This document shows positions 1 through 5,768 of a stretch of DNA of 6,960 nt, piece by piece. How positions within the stretch are numbered: the stretch's first letter is position 1; every line of letters starts with the position of its first letter. The DNA is from Bacteroidota bacterium (GTDB lineage Bacteria; Bacteroidota; Bacteroidia; J057): assembly GCA_004292985.1 (NCBI GenBank), contig RDXT01000651.1, forward strand, positions 1 through 6,960, in the 5' to 3' direction. The position numbers and the translations under genes are program-made. Below the pieces are notes generated by a model, which saw only the letters and a program-made list of their open reading frames with translations, was not told where the DNA came from and made no database searches.

Positions 1-129
1 ATTTTGTTTTTTAATTTTATCGGCGAAAGTAGGCAAAGAACCATCGGCAAAAATCCCCTCAGACAAGGTTTGTAATTGCTTTTCAGTTTTTGACAAAGGG
101 TTTTTTGTGGCCTGTAATGATTTTAACAT
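1..129 (-). CDS. Probable ArsS-type radical SAM protein, N-terminal fragment (cut by window edge)
   Basis: A reading frame opens with ATG at 129 and stays open for 43 codons to the left edge of the window, so only the N-terminus is present. The peptide starts MLKSLQATKNPLSKTEKQLQ and continues with an FADGSLPTFADKIKKQ stretch. From memory, this resembles the leader of Bacteroidota arsenosugar-biosynthesis radical SAM proteins (ArsS, radical SAM/Cys-rich family), which begin with KSL-A---PL---QL, then a G-LP-F--K-K block, before the CxxxCxxC cluster motif. The cluster motif itself would lie outside the window, so the assignment rests on the leader alone. ArsS-family enzymes are thought to act on methylated arsenic in arsenosugar formation. 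The gene starts 38 bp after the DUF1801 stop, on the same strand, and could be co-transcribed with it. The frame is likely real; the function is tentative. Confidence 0.6.
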   Translation of the reverse strand, partial: MLKSLQATKNPLSKTEKQLQTLSEGIFADGSLPTFADKIKKQN

Positions 130-167
130 AATTTATTAAGGAACTAAGTGGTTTTGGTATTGAGAGA

Positions 168-593
168 TTAAGTTGTTTGCGCAACCCCATCGAGCATGGC
201 CTTTTCAAGCAGGTCAATATGTATGTCTTTTAGCGCTTTGAACTTAATGCAATAACCCGTTACACTTGCTTTCCCTATTGTTTTTCCATAGGTTTCGGGT
301 AAATACTTTTTGTCTTCAATTCCCATAATATACACAGATATTCCCACTGTGTTTGCGCTGATGCCAATTTGATAAAACTCTTTGCTTGTACCGTCAGCGT
401 ATGTTATGGTCTGAAGTCCATATCCTATATTAGGATTGGTAAGCACTTTCCCTGTGGCGTCTTTGCCGTCTAAAAACCATAATTTACTTTTTGGCAACGC
501 TTGAAGTATGCGTTGGTGCAACGTTTCCATGTCTGAACGTTTGGGTTCAGGCTGAGAAGCGATGTAGTTTTTGATTTGCTCCTGTATGTTCAT
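168..593 (-). CDS. DUF1801 (YdhG-like, frataxin-like fold) domain protein
   Basis: This 141-residue soluble protein has no signal peptide or membrane helix and fills the usual length of a stand-alone DUF1801 protein. Family-like features are an N-terminal helix (IQEQIKNYIASQPEPKRSDM) followed by LHQRILQALPKSKLWF at about residues 25-40. A DGK/NPNIGYG segment follows at about 42-59, then KEFYQIGIS, and the C-terminal GKASVTGYCIKFKALKDI block. DUF1801/YdhG proteins adopt a frataxin-like alpha/beta fold, and some relatives have been proposed as intracellular iron chaperones; the exact role is unknown. ATG at 593 is the first start in frame, and TAA ends at 168. The gene lies 39 bp downstream of the membrane protein gene and 38 bp upstream of the ArsS-like gene, so the three may form one AT-rich transcription unit. 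An arsenic or metal link is only suggested by that neighbour. Confidence 0.8.
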   Translation of the reverse strand: MNIQEQIKNYIASQPEPKRSDMETLHQRILQALPKSKLWFLDGKDATGKVLTNPNIGYGLQTITYADGTSKEFYQIGISANTVGISVYIMGIEDKKYLPETYGKTIGKASVTGYCIKFKALKDIHIDLLEKAMLDGVAQTT

Positions 594-632
594 TGTAATG
601 TTGGGTAATCCGTATATCCTTTTTCGCCACCC

Positions 633-1280
633 TCAGGGATTCGTAGCCTGTATTTTTGGTTCACCGGGTTTACTGTGTTTAAAGTCCTCCGCTTTGGTAA
701 CATATTCTAATCCTAACACCAATAACATTGAGCTGATGAGGGATATTTTCTGCATGACAGCCAATAGACCCCAATCGCCTGCGCCGTACAGGTAAAAGGT
801 ATAGTAGATAGTCAACATACACATAATACAGCAGACTTTAAACACATGAAGTTTTGTCTTTTGAATAAATATCGTTATGTAAAACAACCCGACCAACGTC
901 AAAGAGCCCGATACGATCACCATTATATCGTGCAGACGGGTCGTTACCAGGACGTTAAATAAGATGTTGGCAAACCCAATCAGCTTTAAGACAATGGCAG
1001 CATGCCTGTCAGGGATTTTTTTTGACATATTGATAAAAAACAAGCCATAGCCAACAGAATGGAATGCCACGCCAAGAATTGCCCAAATGTTAGACGGGTT
1101 CTCTAATCCGTTTACTGCTTTTGCTGCAAACAAGTTGCTGAAGAAATTTTTTGACCAGTCAAACCCTATAGAATTTTTGTCAGCCAATGAACCGCCAGGA
1201 TACATTGAGGTGGCTATTACCATCAAAATTGCAGAAATGACCAGGCAAATTACAACTGAATATTTTTTAATGACATGCAT
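633..1280 (-). CDS. Six-helix integral membrane protein, uncharacterised (possibly DUF998-like)
   Basis: From ATG at 1280 this encodes 215 residues with six probable membrane helices, at roughly 7-27, 63-84, 94-113, 117-139, 147-166 and 174-193. Between helices 1 and 2 is a polar loop with MYPGGS (26-31) and GFDWSKNFFSNL (39-50). Similar loops occur in small uncharacterised Bacteroidota membrane proteins and recall DUF998, but I cannot fix the family. The tail (195-215) is hydrophilic. The frame runs open further upstream to a TTG at 1343, with ATGs at 1328, 1304 and 1292. The start at 1280 is preferred because the hydrophobic N-terminus then begins at once with a basic MHVIKKYS, and because a promoter at 1309-1340 would start transcription only a few bases before 1292-1304. 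It is the first gene after the terminator at 1341-1370, so it probably heads a new unit with the DUF1801 gene. No enzymatic motif is visible. Confidence 0.75.
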   Translation of the reverse strand: MHVIKKYSVVICLVISAILMVIATSMYPGGSLADKNSIGFDWSKNFFSNLFAAKAVNGLENPSNIWAILGVAFHSVGYGLFFINMSKKIPDRHAAIVLKLIGFANILFNVLVTTRLHDIMVIVSGSLTLVGLFYITIFIQKTKLHVFKVCCIMCMLTIYYTFYLYGAGDWGLLAVMQKISLISSMLLVLGLEYVTKAEDFKHSKPGEPKIQATNP

Positions 1281-1308
1281 AGCTACCGTCATAAAAGTGT
1301 ACATACTG

Positions 1309-1340
1309 CAAGTATAGCCCTCTGCCATATATCCACCAAA
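1309..1340 (-). promoter_or_regulatory. Putative Bacteroidota-type promoter (TTTG / TAnnTTTG)
   Basis: On the minus strand TTTG at 1340-1337 is followed, after 20 bases, by TATACTTG at 1316-1309. This matches the -7 consensus TAnnTTTG of the Bacteroidota primary sigma factor at all but one fixed position, and the spacing fits the usual 19-21 bases. Transcription would begin near 1302-1304 and give a short leader before ATG 1280. The site sits immediately behind the intrinsic terminator of the upstream operon, where a new promoter is needed. This is a pattern match only; short motifs also occur by chance. Confidence 0.45.
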
Positions 1341-1370
1341 CAAAAAGCCGCAGCGCGTGTGCGCTGCGGC
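1341..1370 (-). terminator. Rho-independent terminator of the envelope operon
   Basis: A perfect 10-bp inverted repeat, GCCGCAGCGC at 1347-1356 and GCGCTGCGGC at 1361-1370, encloses a 4-base loop (1357-1360). On the minus strand the stem is followed directly by TTTTTG and then TTTGG. This GC-rich hairpin with a T-run has the polarity expected to end transcripts of the barrel gene, whose stop lies 40 bp upstream. On the plus strand the stem is not followed by a T-run, so it is not bidirectional. Confidence 0.9.
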
Positions 1371-1410
1371 CAGCTCAGGATGTCCAGTCAGGAGTCTGTA
1401 TATGAACCAG

Positions 1411-2532
1411 TTAGGGGCTCACCAGATGGATGCCTGCCTGCAGGTAGATCGGATTGCCCAGCTCATTGAGCATGGCAAAGGGCTGGTCGCCGAAGAAACC
1501 GCGGAAGAATTCCTGCCCCTTGTCTTCAAGGTAATCGGCATTAAAGGACCAGTTGTAGCGCCAGCCCATCTGCACGGAGGCCCACACAAACCCCACCAGC
1601 TGGAACTGGTAGTCGAGGCGGGCGCGCAGCTCGCCCCGGCGGATCTCCAGGCTCCGGGTCTCGTCGGAGAGGGTGTTCAGGCGGTAGCTCTGGCCTTCCA
1701 GCTCGTAGCCTGCCAGCAGGATGCTGCGCGGCGAAAAATTGCGCCGCACATGCGCCCGCGCAGGGAAAAGAATCTCCGTGCCCCACTTGCGGCTTGGCGC
1801 CGTGTAGTTGTAGAGCACCACCGGGATGTAGTTCATCTCTCCCACGCGGTAGGTGCGGGCTGCGCCGATGCCCCACATCAGCCGGTCGCTGGGCCGGCGG
1901 CCCCAGAGCGCGGCCAGCGAGTAGCGCACGTAGCGCAGCGACTGGAACTGCGGCAGGCGGTAATCGCCGCTCAGGTCAGCATTGGCCTGGATGAGGATGA
2001 AGTTCTTCTCATTCAGCGGCTTGAAGATCGTGGTATTCAGGCCGATCGTGCGGAGGCCGCGCTCATCCAGGATATCCAGCAGCCCGGCAGCGCCCGGCTC
2101 ATCCTCAATGTTCTGGAACGCGTAGCGGATGTCCCAGAAACTCGCACCGACCTGCCAGACGAAGCTGTTGCGGGAGATCACCGGGATGTTGGCCCCCAGG
2201 CGCAGGCCACCGGTATAGCCGGCGCGGCCCGATTCGGCAGGGGCAGGCTCAGCACCCTCGGCATAGGTGCCAATGGGGGAGGCTGTGATATTAAAGGGGC
2301 GCTGATAGTCCCAGCCGATGGAGATGAACCGCTGCGGGCTCAGGTCGAAGATCTTGGGGCTGCAATAGCGGGTCGTGCCTGAATCGGCAAACACCACGTC
2401 GTCATACATACTGTAGTCCTCCTCTTCCTCCGCAGTGCCCAGGCTATCGGGCTCCTGTGCGCGGAGGGGGATGAAGGTGGCCAGGATCCCGCACACAGCC
2501 AGGATCCGGCCCAGGAATAGAGTGCTGCGCAT
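1411..2532 (-). CDS. Outer-membrane beta-barrel protein, DUF6268-like
   Basis: The 373-residue product begins with a signal peptide (MRSTLFLGRI, hydrophobic core to about 22, likely cleaved after LRA at 25, leaving an N-terminal Gln). An acidic linker follows (EEEEDYSMYDD, 35-45), and then about 300 residues rich in alternating aromatic/polar stretches typical of amphipathic strands. Examples are FISIGWDYQRPF, GWRYNWSFNADY and SILLAGYELEGQSYRL. It ends FFRGFFGDQPFAMLNELGNP, then YLQAGIHLVSP, a beta-strand-like C-terminus. The family resemblance is to the DUF6268 barrels of Bacteroidota, recalled from memory. It should reside in the outer membrane; pore or transport function is unknown. It starts 3 bp after the DUF2147 stop, so it is very likely translated from the same transcript, and the terminator at 1341-1370 follows. 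GC content is high, as in the two upstream genes. A long open frame on the opposite strand is a codon-bias shadow. Confidence 0.75.
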   Translation of the reverse strand: MRSTLFLGRILAVCGILATFIPLRAQEPDSLGTAEEEEDYSMYDDVVFADSGTTRYCSPKIFDLSPQRFISIGWDYQRPFNITASPIGTYAEGAEPAPAESGRAGYTGGLRLGANIPVISRNSFVWQVGASFWDIRYAFQNIEDEPGAAGLLDILDERGLRTIGLNTTIFKPLNEKNFILIQANADLSGDYRLPQFQSLRYVRYSLAALWGRRPSDRLMWGIGAARTYRVGEMNYIPVVLYNYTAPSRKWGTEILFPARAHVRRNFSPRSILLAGYELEGQSYRLNTLSDETRSLEIRRGELRARLDYQFQLVGFVWASVQMGWRYNWSFNADYLEDKGQEFFRGFFGDQPFAMLNELGNPIYLQAGIHLVSP

Positions 2533-2535
2533 GGC

Positions 2536-2991
2536 TTACTGGATCTGCAGGCGTTTCCATACATCGGTACGGCCCAGGGCCTTCACGCCCACATAGCCCC
2601 GGATATCGAGGGTATTGTCGTCCTTGAGCTTGATGACGCAGTTGTAGGTGCTGCCGCTCTCGGGGTCGTAGATAGTGCCCTCTGTCCACTCGCCGTTGCC
2701 GGCATAGGTGAAGTCCTTCAGCATGCGGTAGCCCTTGAGAGGGACGGTGCGCATTGATTCGTCGGGGTTGTTCTTATCCACCTTGGCTGCGCCCGTGTTG
2801 GGATCAATGGGCTCGCGCAGCCAGACGATTTTGCCATAATATTTGGTGCCGATTTTCTCGACTTTGACGCGGGCCTTACCATTGCTGGGCTCCCATACGC
2901 CGACGAGTTTGTCGGCTTTGGCATCCTGAGCATGGAGGTGCAGGCTGAACGTGAGCACGAGAGCAGCCCAAAAAGTAATGCGGAGAAGCAT
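2536..2991 (-). CDS. Secreted DUF2147 domain protein
   Basis: This 151-residue protein has a signal peptide (MLLRITFWAALVLTFSLHLH, likely cleaved at HA-Q, residues 21/22) and then one complete DUF2147 domain. Family hallmarks visible in order are LVGVWEPSNGKARVKVEKIG (29-48), YYGKIVWL (51-58), D--NPD---R--PLKGYRML (72-91), EGTIYDPESGSTYNC (104-118) and LDIRGYVGVKALGRTDVWKR (128-147). DUF2147 proteins are exported, small lipocalin-like beta proteins of unknown function that are widespread in Bacteroidota and Proteobacteria. The length is normal for the family and nothing is missing. The gene sits 11 bp after the lipoprotein stop and 3 bp before the barrel gene, the middle of a three-gene envelope operon. 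The protein is expected in the periplasm or at the cell surface; no catalytic residues can be named. Confidence 0.88.
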   Translation of the reverse strand: MLLRITFWAALVLTFSLHLHAQDAKADKLVGVWEPSNGKARVKVEKIGTKYYGKIVWLREPIDPNTGAAKVDKNNPDESMRTVPLKGYRMLKDFTYAGNGEWTEGTIYDPESGSTYNCVIKLKDDNTLDIRGYVGVKALGRTDVWKRLQIQ

Positions 2992-3002
2992 AATGATAGG
3001 AA

Positions 3003-3509
3003 TTATTGGAGGGTGAGGTCAAATTCGAATGTACCGGTGAGAGTGAGGTTGGCATTGAGGTCGCGCAGCAGATTGGCGTCGGCGACGAAGGTGCAGGAGG
3101 CCTGGCGGAGAAAGTCTGCCACCGTCTTCTGGTCCTGTGCAATGCCCAGCTCGATAGCTTTCACCCCCTGCGGCAGGGGATTGAGCACGGCCAGCTCCTG
3201 CATTTCGGCCTGGTCGGCGACCATCGAGAGGGTGACCTGGTTGATGAGGGCAAGCGTGCTGTCGTCTGCGGCACTGAGCGAGGCGCGCACCAGACGGGCC
3301 TCCTGGAGATCGGCCAGCGAGGCGCCCTGGGCTTTCAGAAAGGCCTCCAGCGCAGGTGTGTACGTAGCGGTAAGGGTGTTGGAGCCCTCAAACAGCGGCC
3401 CTTCGGCGGTCAGGGCCAGCTCCCCGGTCTGGAAGCGGACCACGCGGGCCTCGCCGCAGGAGAGCAGCAAGGCCAGGCTAAGCAGCGTAATAGGTAGTAA
3501 TACTTTCAT
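3003..3509 (-). CDS. Small putative lipoprotein, uncharacterised
   Basis: From ATG at 3509 this encodes 168 residues that open with a lipoprotein signal (MKVLLPITLLSLALLLSC), with lipobox LLSC at 15-18 and Cys18 as the expected lipidated residue. The frame is open further upstream to 3599, but that extension is Gly/Cys/Arg-rich, crosses a run of eight G, and would bury the signal peptide, so 3509 is chosen. The mature part is predicted to mix strands (FQTGELALTAEG, ATYTPALEAF, TGTFEFDLTL at the C-terminus) with helices (SLADLQEARLVRASLSAAD, KTVADFLRQ). I do not recognise a family. The residues after Cys18 (GEAR) do not form the acidic K/Q-rich surface-export signal known from some Bacteroidota lipoproteins, so the protein may stay in the periplasm-facing leaflet. 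It is the first gene of the envelope operon and precedes DUF2147 by 11 bp. Confidence 0.75.
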   Translation of the reverse strand: MKVLLPITLLSLALLLSCGEARVVRFQTGELALTAEGPLFEGSNTLTATYTPALEAFLKAQGASLADLQEARLVRASLSAADDSTLALINQVTLSMVADQAEMQELAVLNPLPQGVKAIELGIAQDQKTVADFLRQASCTFVADANLLRDLNANLTLTGTFEFDLTLQ

Positions 3510-3621
3510 AGTAGATAGTAAATATACCCATAACGTAAAACTTGCTATAAGGTTTCCTGGGCATGAACCCCCCCCGCAGCGCCATACCCGCCGCGGCAAC
3601 CTGTTCCCGGCAGAGAACCCT
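3510..3621. other. Intergenic region with G8 tract between glycosyltransferase and lipoprotein genes
   Basis: These 112 bp separate the GT32 stop from the lipoprotein start and should hold the promoter of the envelope operon. On the minus strand an AT-rich segment lies just before the ATG and contains TATATTTA at 3526-3519. It differs from TAnnTTTG at one base, but no TTTG is found at the expected distance upstream, so the promoter call is weak. A homopolymer of eight G (minus strand) spans 3575-3568. I see no hairpin with a T-run behind the glycosyltransferase stop, so no intrinsic terminator is called here and read-through into the lipoprotein operon is possible. Confidence 0.4.
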
Positions 3622-4635
3622 TCAGGGTCTTGGTTTTACCATTCTGTATAAAAAAGAAAACAAAGGCTTCACCCTCAAAAATGCCTTGTTCTTATTGAGT
3701 TTCATGGAAATATCGTATCGAAGTATGTTTCTGTTTTTCCGGTAGTAATGGAACAAAAATTGTGATTTTTTGAGCTGATCGTATTTACCTATTTTCCTGA
3801 ATAAATAAATAATAATGTCTTTTATTTTTCTTTTTACGCCAGTTTTTACTGCTTTCATACGTATGCTTTCCGGGTTTTTCTTTTTCTCATAAAAAATATG
3901 AGCCGTATTATGGTAATTATGATGGAGCAATGCCAGCGATGAACCCGTAAAGCATTTATTTTTAGGCAGGTTATTGGTGCGCCACATTTCATTCATCCAG
4001 TGAATTGCATACCAGGTTTGAGGAATTTCGGTGCCATATTTTATATAATTAACAATTAAATCCCATTTATCATCATTTGTGATGTGATGGTGAATAAAGT
4101 GTGTTAAGTGAAGTCTTACAATTTCTTCATTCAGGATTTCAACGGGTTTCAGCCAATAGGTATTGTCGGCGTTTACTTCGCGCACGCCCCGCTCAAAGCA
4201 GGCTTTCATCAGTTCCGATTTGGGCGGGCACTTCAGCAGATTTCCTACAATTTGCAGCACATCATGGTTGCGAAAGACATAAGGTGTGCTAAACAGAAGG
4301 GGTTGAAGGCAGGTGATGTCCATGTCTGTCCACCATCCTCCATGTTCGTACAAGAGTTTGTACCTGAAAATATCTGAGAATCCGGCATAGCTGCCGCGCC
4401 CGTGGCCCCATTCGTTCACGTGCTTGTAGGAAAAAATATGGGAGCGGTCTAAGACTTCGTTAGCATCGCGGAGAACCGTTCCTTCGGGCAACGGAGTCTT
4501 TATTCCATCATACGTCCAGAGAATGAAAATATGACCATGGGCCTGAAAGCTTTTGATAGTCAGGATCTCGAGCGGAGAAAGGTCCCCACCAATCCACAAA
4601 CCGTGAACAATGCGATTGTCTTCCGAGATGATCAT
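3622..4635 (-). CDS. GT32-like glycosyltransferase with DXD motif
   Basis: The 337-residue protein starts with IVHGLWIGGDLSPLEILTIKSF (9-30), the strand-helix opening of the glycosyltransferase sugar-binding region family. The signature follows: GSYAGFSDIFRYKLLYEHGG (81-100), then WWTDMD (101-106), in which Asp104 and Asp106 form the metal/nucleotide-sugar DXD motif. A later HWMNEMW (212-218) and HHNYH near 238-242 fit the acceptor/C-terminal part of the same fold. There are no convincing membrane helices. The tail after about 250 is strongly basic (Lys/Arg-rich) and could bind the membrane surface. Such enzymes transfer a sugar from a nucleotide donor to a lipid- or glycan-linked acceptor; donor and acceptor are unknown. 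Its ATG overlaps the UbiA stop by the four bases ATGA (4635-4632), indicating translational coupling. The gene, mainly its 3' half, is far richer in A/T than its neighbours, which hints at separate acquisition. Confidence 0.85.
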   Translation of the reverse strand: MIISEDNRIVHGLWIGGDLSPLEILTIKSFQAHGHIFILWTYDGIKTPLPEGTVLRDANEVLDRSHIFSYKHVNEWGHGRGSYAGFSDIFRYKLLYEHGGWWTDMDITCLQPLLFSTPYVFRNHDVLQIVGNLLKCPPKSELMKACFERGVREVNADNTYWLKPVEILNEEIVRLHLTHFIHHHITNDDKWDLIVNYIKYGTEIPQTWYAIHWMNEMWRTNNLPKNKCFTGSSLALLHHNYHNTAHIFYEKKKNPESIRMKAVKTGVKRKIKDIIIYLFRKIGKYDQLKKSQFLFHYYRKNRNILRYDISMKLNKNKAFLRVKPLFSFLYRMVKPRP

Positions 4636-5744
4636 TTTCTTCGCAGAAGGTTATAGAGGAAGTAATAGGGTTTGCCCAGGGGCGTGGCCAGGATGCGATA
4701 CCACAAAGGCAACACCCCGCGATGCCAGCATTTGTCCCATAGCAGGTATCGCACAAAAAGCCAGACCGGGAGCCATGCGCGGTTTCGCACATCCCTCCCC
4801 AGTCGAAATAGCAGCAGCCACGGCACCATCGGCAAAAAAGCCAGCAGCAACGGCCACAGCGTGGCAGGATGCAGGAAAAACATCATGCCGCCCAGTGCGA
4901 GGGGCAACCAGGTATCGTGCAATGGGTTGAGCCATGCGGGGTCTGTGAGGTTCATTTTCCGAACCATCTGAACAAGATATATTCCAGCAATAGCAGCAGC
5001 GGGTGCCCCTTCTCTACCCAGGCTGAGCATAGCGGCCAGCCAGCAGACCAGCTCCAGCGGAATGAGGCGGGTGCAGATACGACGCTCCAGCAGGGCCACG
5101 GGCAGGCGCAGGGCCAGGTTGTAGGTGTCACTGCCGGGAACGGCGTCGGCCTCGCGGTCGCGAAGGTGGTGCAGCAGGATATTGCGCAGCCCCGTGAGGA
5201 AGAGGGCACAACCCAATGCGCACAGCATCAGGGCATTGTGTGTTGCCGGAGCCATGCCAAAGGCTGCCACCGTGATGCCAGCAGGTAGCACAAAAGCATA
5301 TAAAGCATCGGCGACCAGCCCCGCAGCCCGGCTTTTGAGGCGAAATGGCGGAATGGCATATACACATAGCAGCAGCGCCTGCACCAGCAGCAGGGCAGAC
5401 ACCCATGGCTGCCAGGGGAGCAGTGCCCACGGCGAAAAGGCCAGCGCCAGCAGCGCCAACACAATGCCAGCACGGGCCAGGGGCGAGAAAAATGCCACCC
5501 GGTTGCGCTTGCCCGCTGCCAGATCCTGCGCGATGTCGAAACAATCGTTTACAAAATAGCCAAAACTGCCCAGCCCCAGATACGACAGCAGCCACACCGC
5601 CAGCAAGCCCCACAACGACGCAACCGGAGCTGCGCTGGTGCCATAGGCCCAGGCGGCCAGCGCCAGCAGCAGCAATGCCCGCGCCCGAAACCATTCGCGC
5701 AGGCGGAAAGTGGGAGCCAAAGACCGAAGCGGTTGAAGCGACAT
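4632..5744 (-). CDS. UbiA-superfamily membrane prenyltransferase
   Basis: From ATG at 5744 this gives 370 residues; a TTG two codons earlier (5750) is a less likely start. The protein is very hydrophobic, with about eight or nine membrane helices. The first Asp-rich motif NDCFDIAQD is at 66-74 (NDxxDxxxD). A cytosolic loop YAIPPFRLKSR follows at about 129-139, with the conserved Lys137. The second Asp-rich motif, in HHLRDREAD, spans 192-200 (Asp196, Asp200). These residues coordinate Mg2+ and the diphosphate of the prenyl donor, so the enzyme appears intact. The family transfers polyprenyl groups to aromatic, glycerol-phosphate or phosphosugar acceptors. The sequence alone does not say which, but a neighbouring glycosyltransferase makes a lipid carrier or glycolipid reasonable. 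The C-terminal part (about 300-370), with many Trp/Arg/Tyr residues, extends beyond a typical 290-300-residue UbiA. It starts 24 bp after the radical SAM stop and overlaps the next gene by ATGA. Confidence 0.85.
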   Translation of the reverse strand: MSLQPLRSLAPTFRLREWFRARALLLLALAAWAYGTSAAPVASLWGLLAVWLLSYLGLGSFGYFVNDCFDIAQDLAAGKRNRVAFFSPLARAGIVLALLALAFSPWALLPWQPWVSALLLVQALLLCVYAIPPFRLKSRAAGLVADALYAFVLPAGITVAAFGMAPATHNALMLCALGCALFLTGLRNILLHHLRDREADAVPGSDTYNLALRLPVALLERRICTRLIPLELVCWLAAMLSLGREGAPAAAIAGIYLVQMVRKMNLTDPAWLNPLHDTWLPLALGGMMFFLHPATLWPLLLAFLPMVPWLLLFRLGRDVRNRAWLPVWLFVRYLLWDKCWHRGVLPLWYRILATPLGKPYYFLYNLLRRK

Positions 5745-5768
5745 AAGCAAGGGCGTAAGTTGACGAAG

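Noticed and set aside
1281..1343. Extended starts (1343 TTG, 1328, 1304, 1292 ATG) of the membrane protein
   Set aside because: The TTG falls in the terminator T-run, and 1328 lies within the likely promoter. The 1304 and 1292 starts are at or very near the predicted transcription start. ATG 1280 fits best, though 1292 is not excluded.
1357..2382. A 341-codon plus-strand open frame
   Set aside because: It lies antisense to the barrel gene in GC-rich sequence. Its product is Ala/Val/Gln-rich with no recognisable domain, whereas the minus-strand product has a signal peptide and a family-like C-terminus.
3510..3599. Extended start (3599) of the lipoprotein gene
   Set aside because: The extra 30 residues are Cys/Gly/Arg-rich, cross the G8 tract and place the signal peptide internally, so ATG 3509 is preferred.
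3616..3628. Small inverted repeat ACCCT/AGGGT at the GT32 stop codon as a terminator
   Set aside because: The stem is only 5 bp with a 2-base loop and no T-run follows on the minus strand.
2932..3651. Plus-strand open frames of 239 and 163 codons across the lipoprotein gene
   Set aside because: Both are low-complexity Ala/Arg/Ser- or Gly/Gln-rich shadows. The minus strand carries a clear lipobox gene that is spaced as an operon member.
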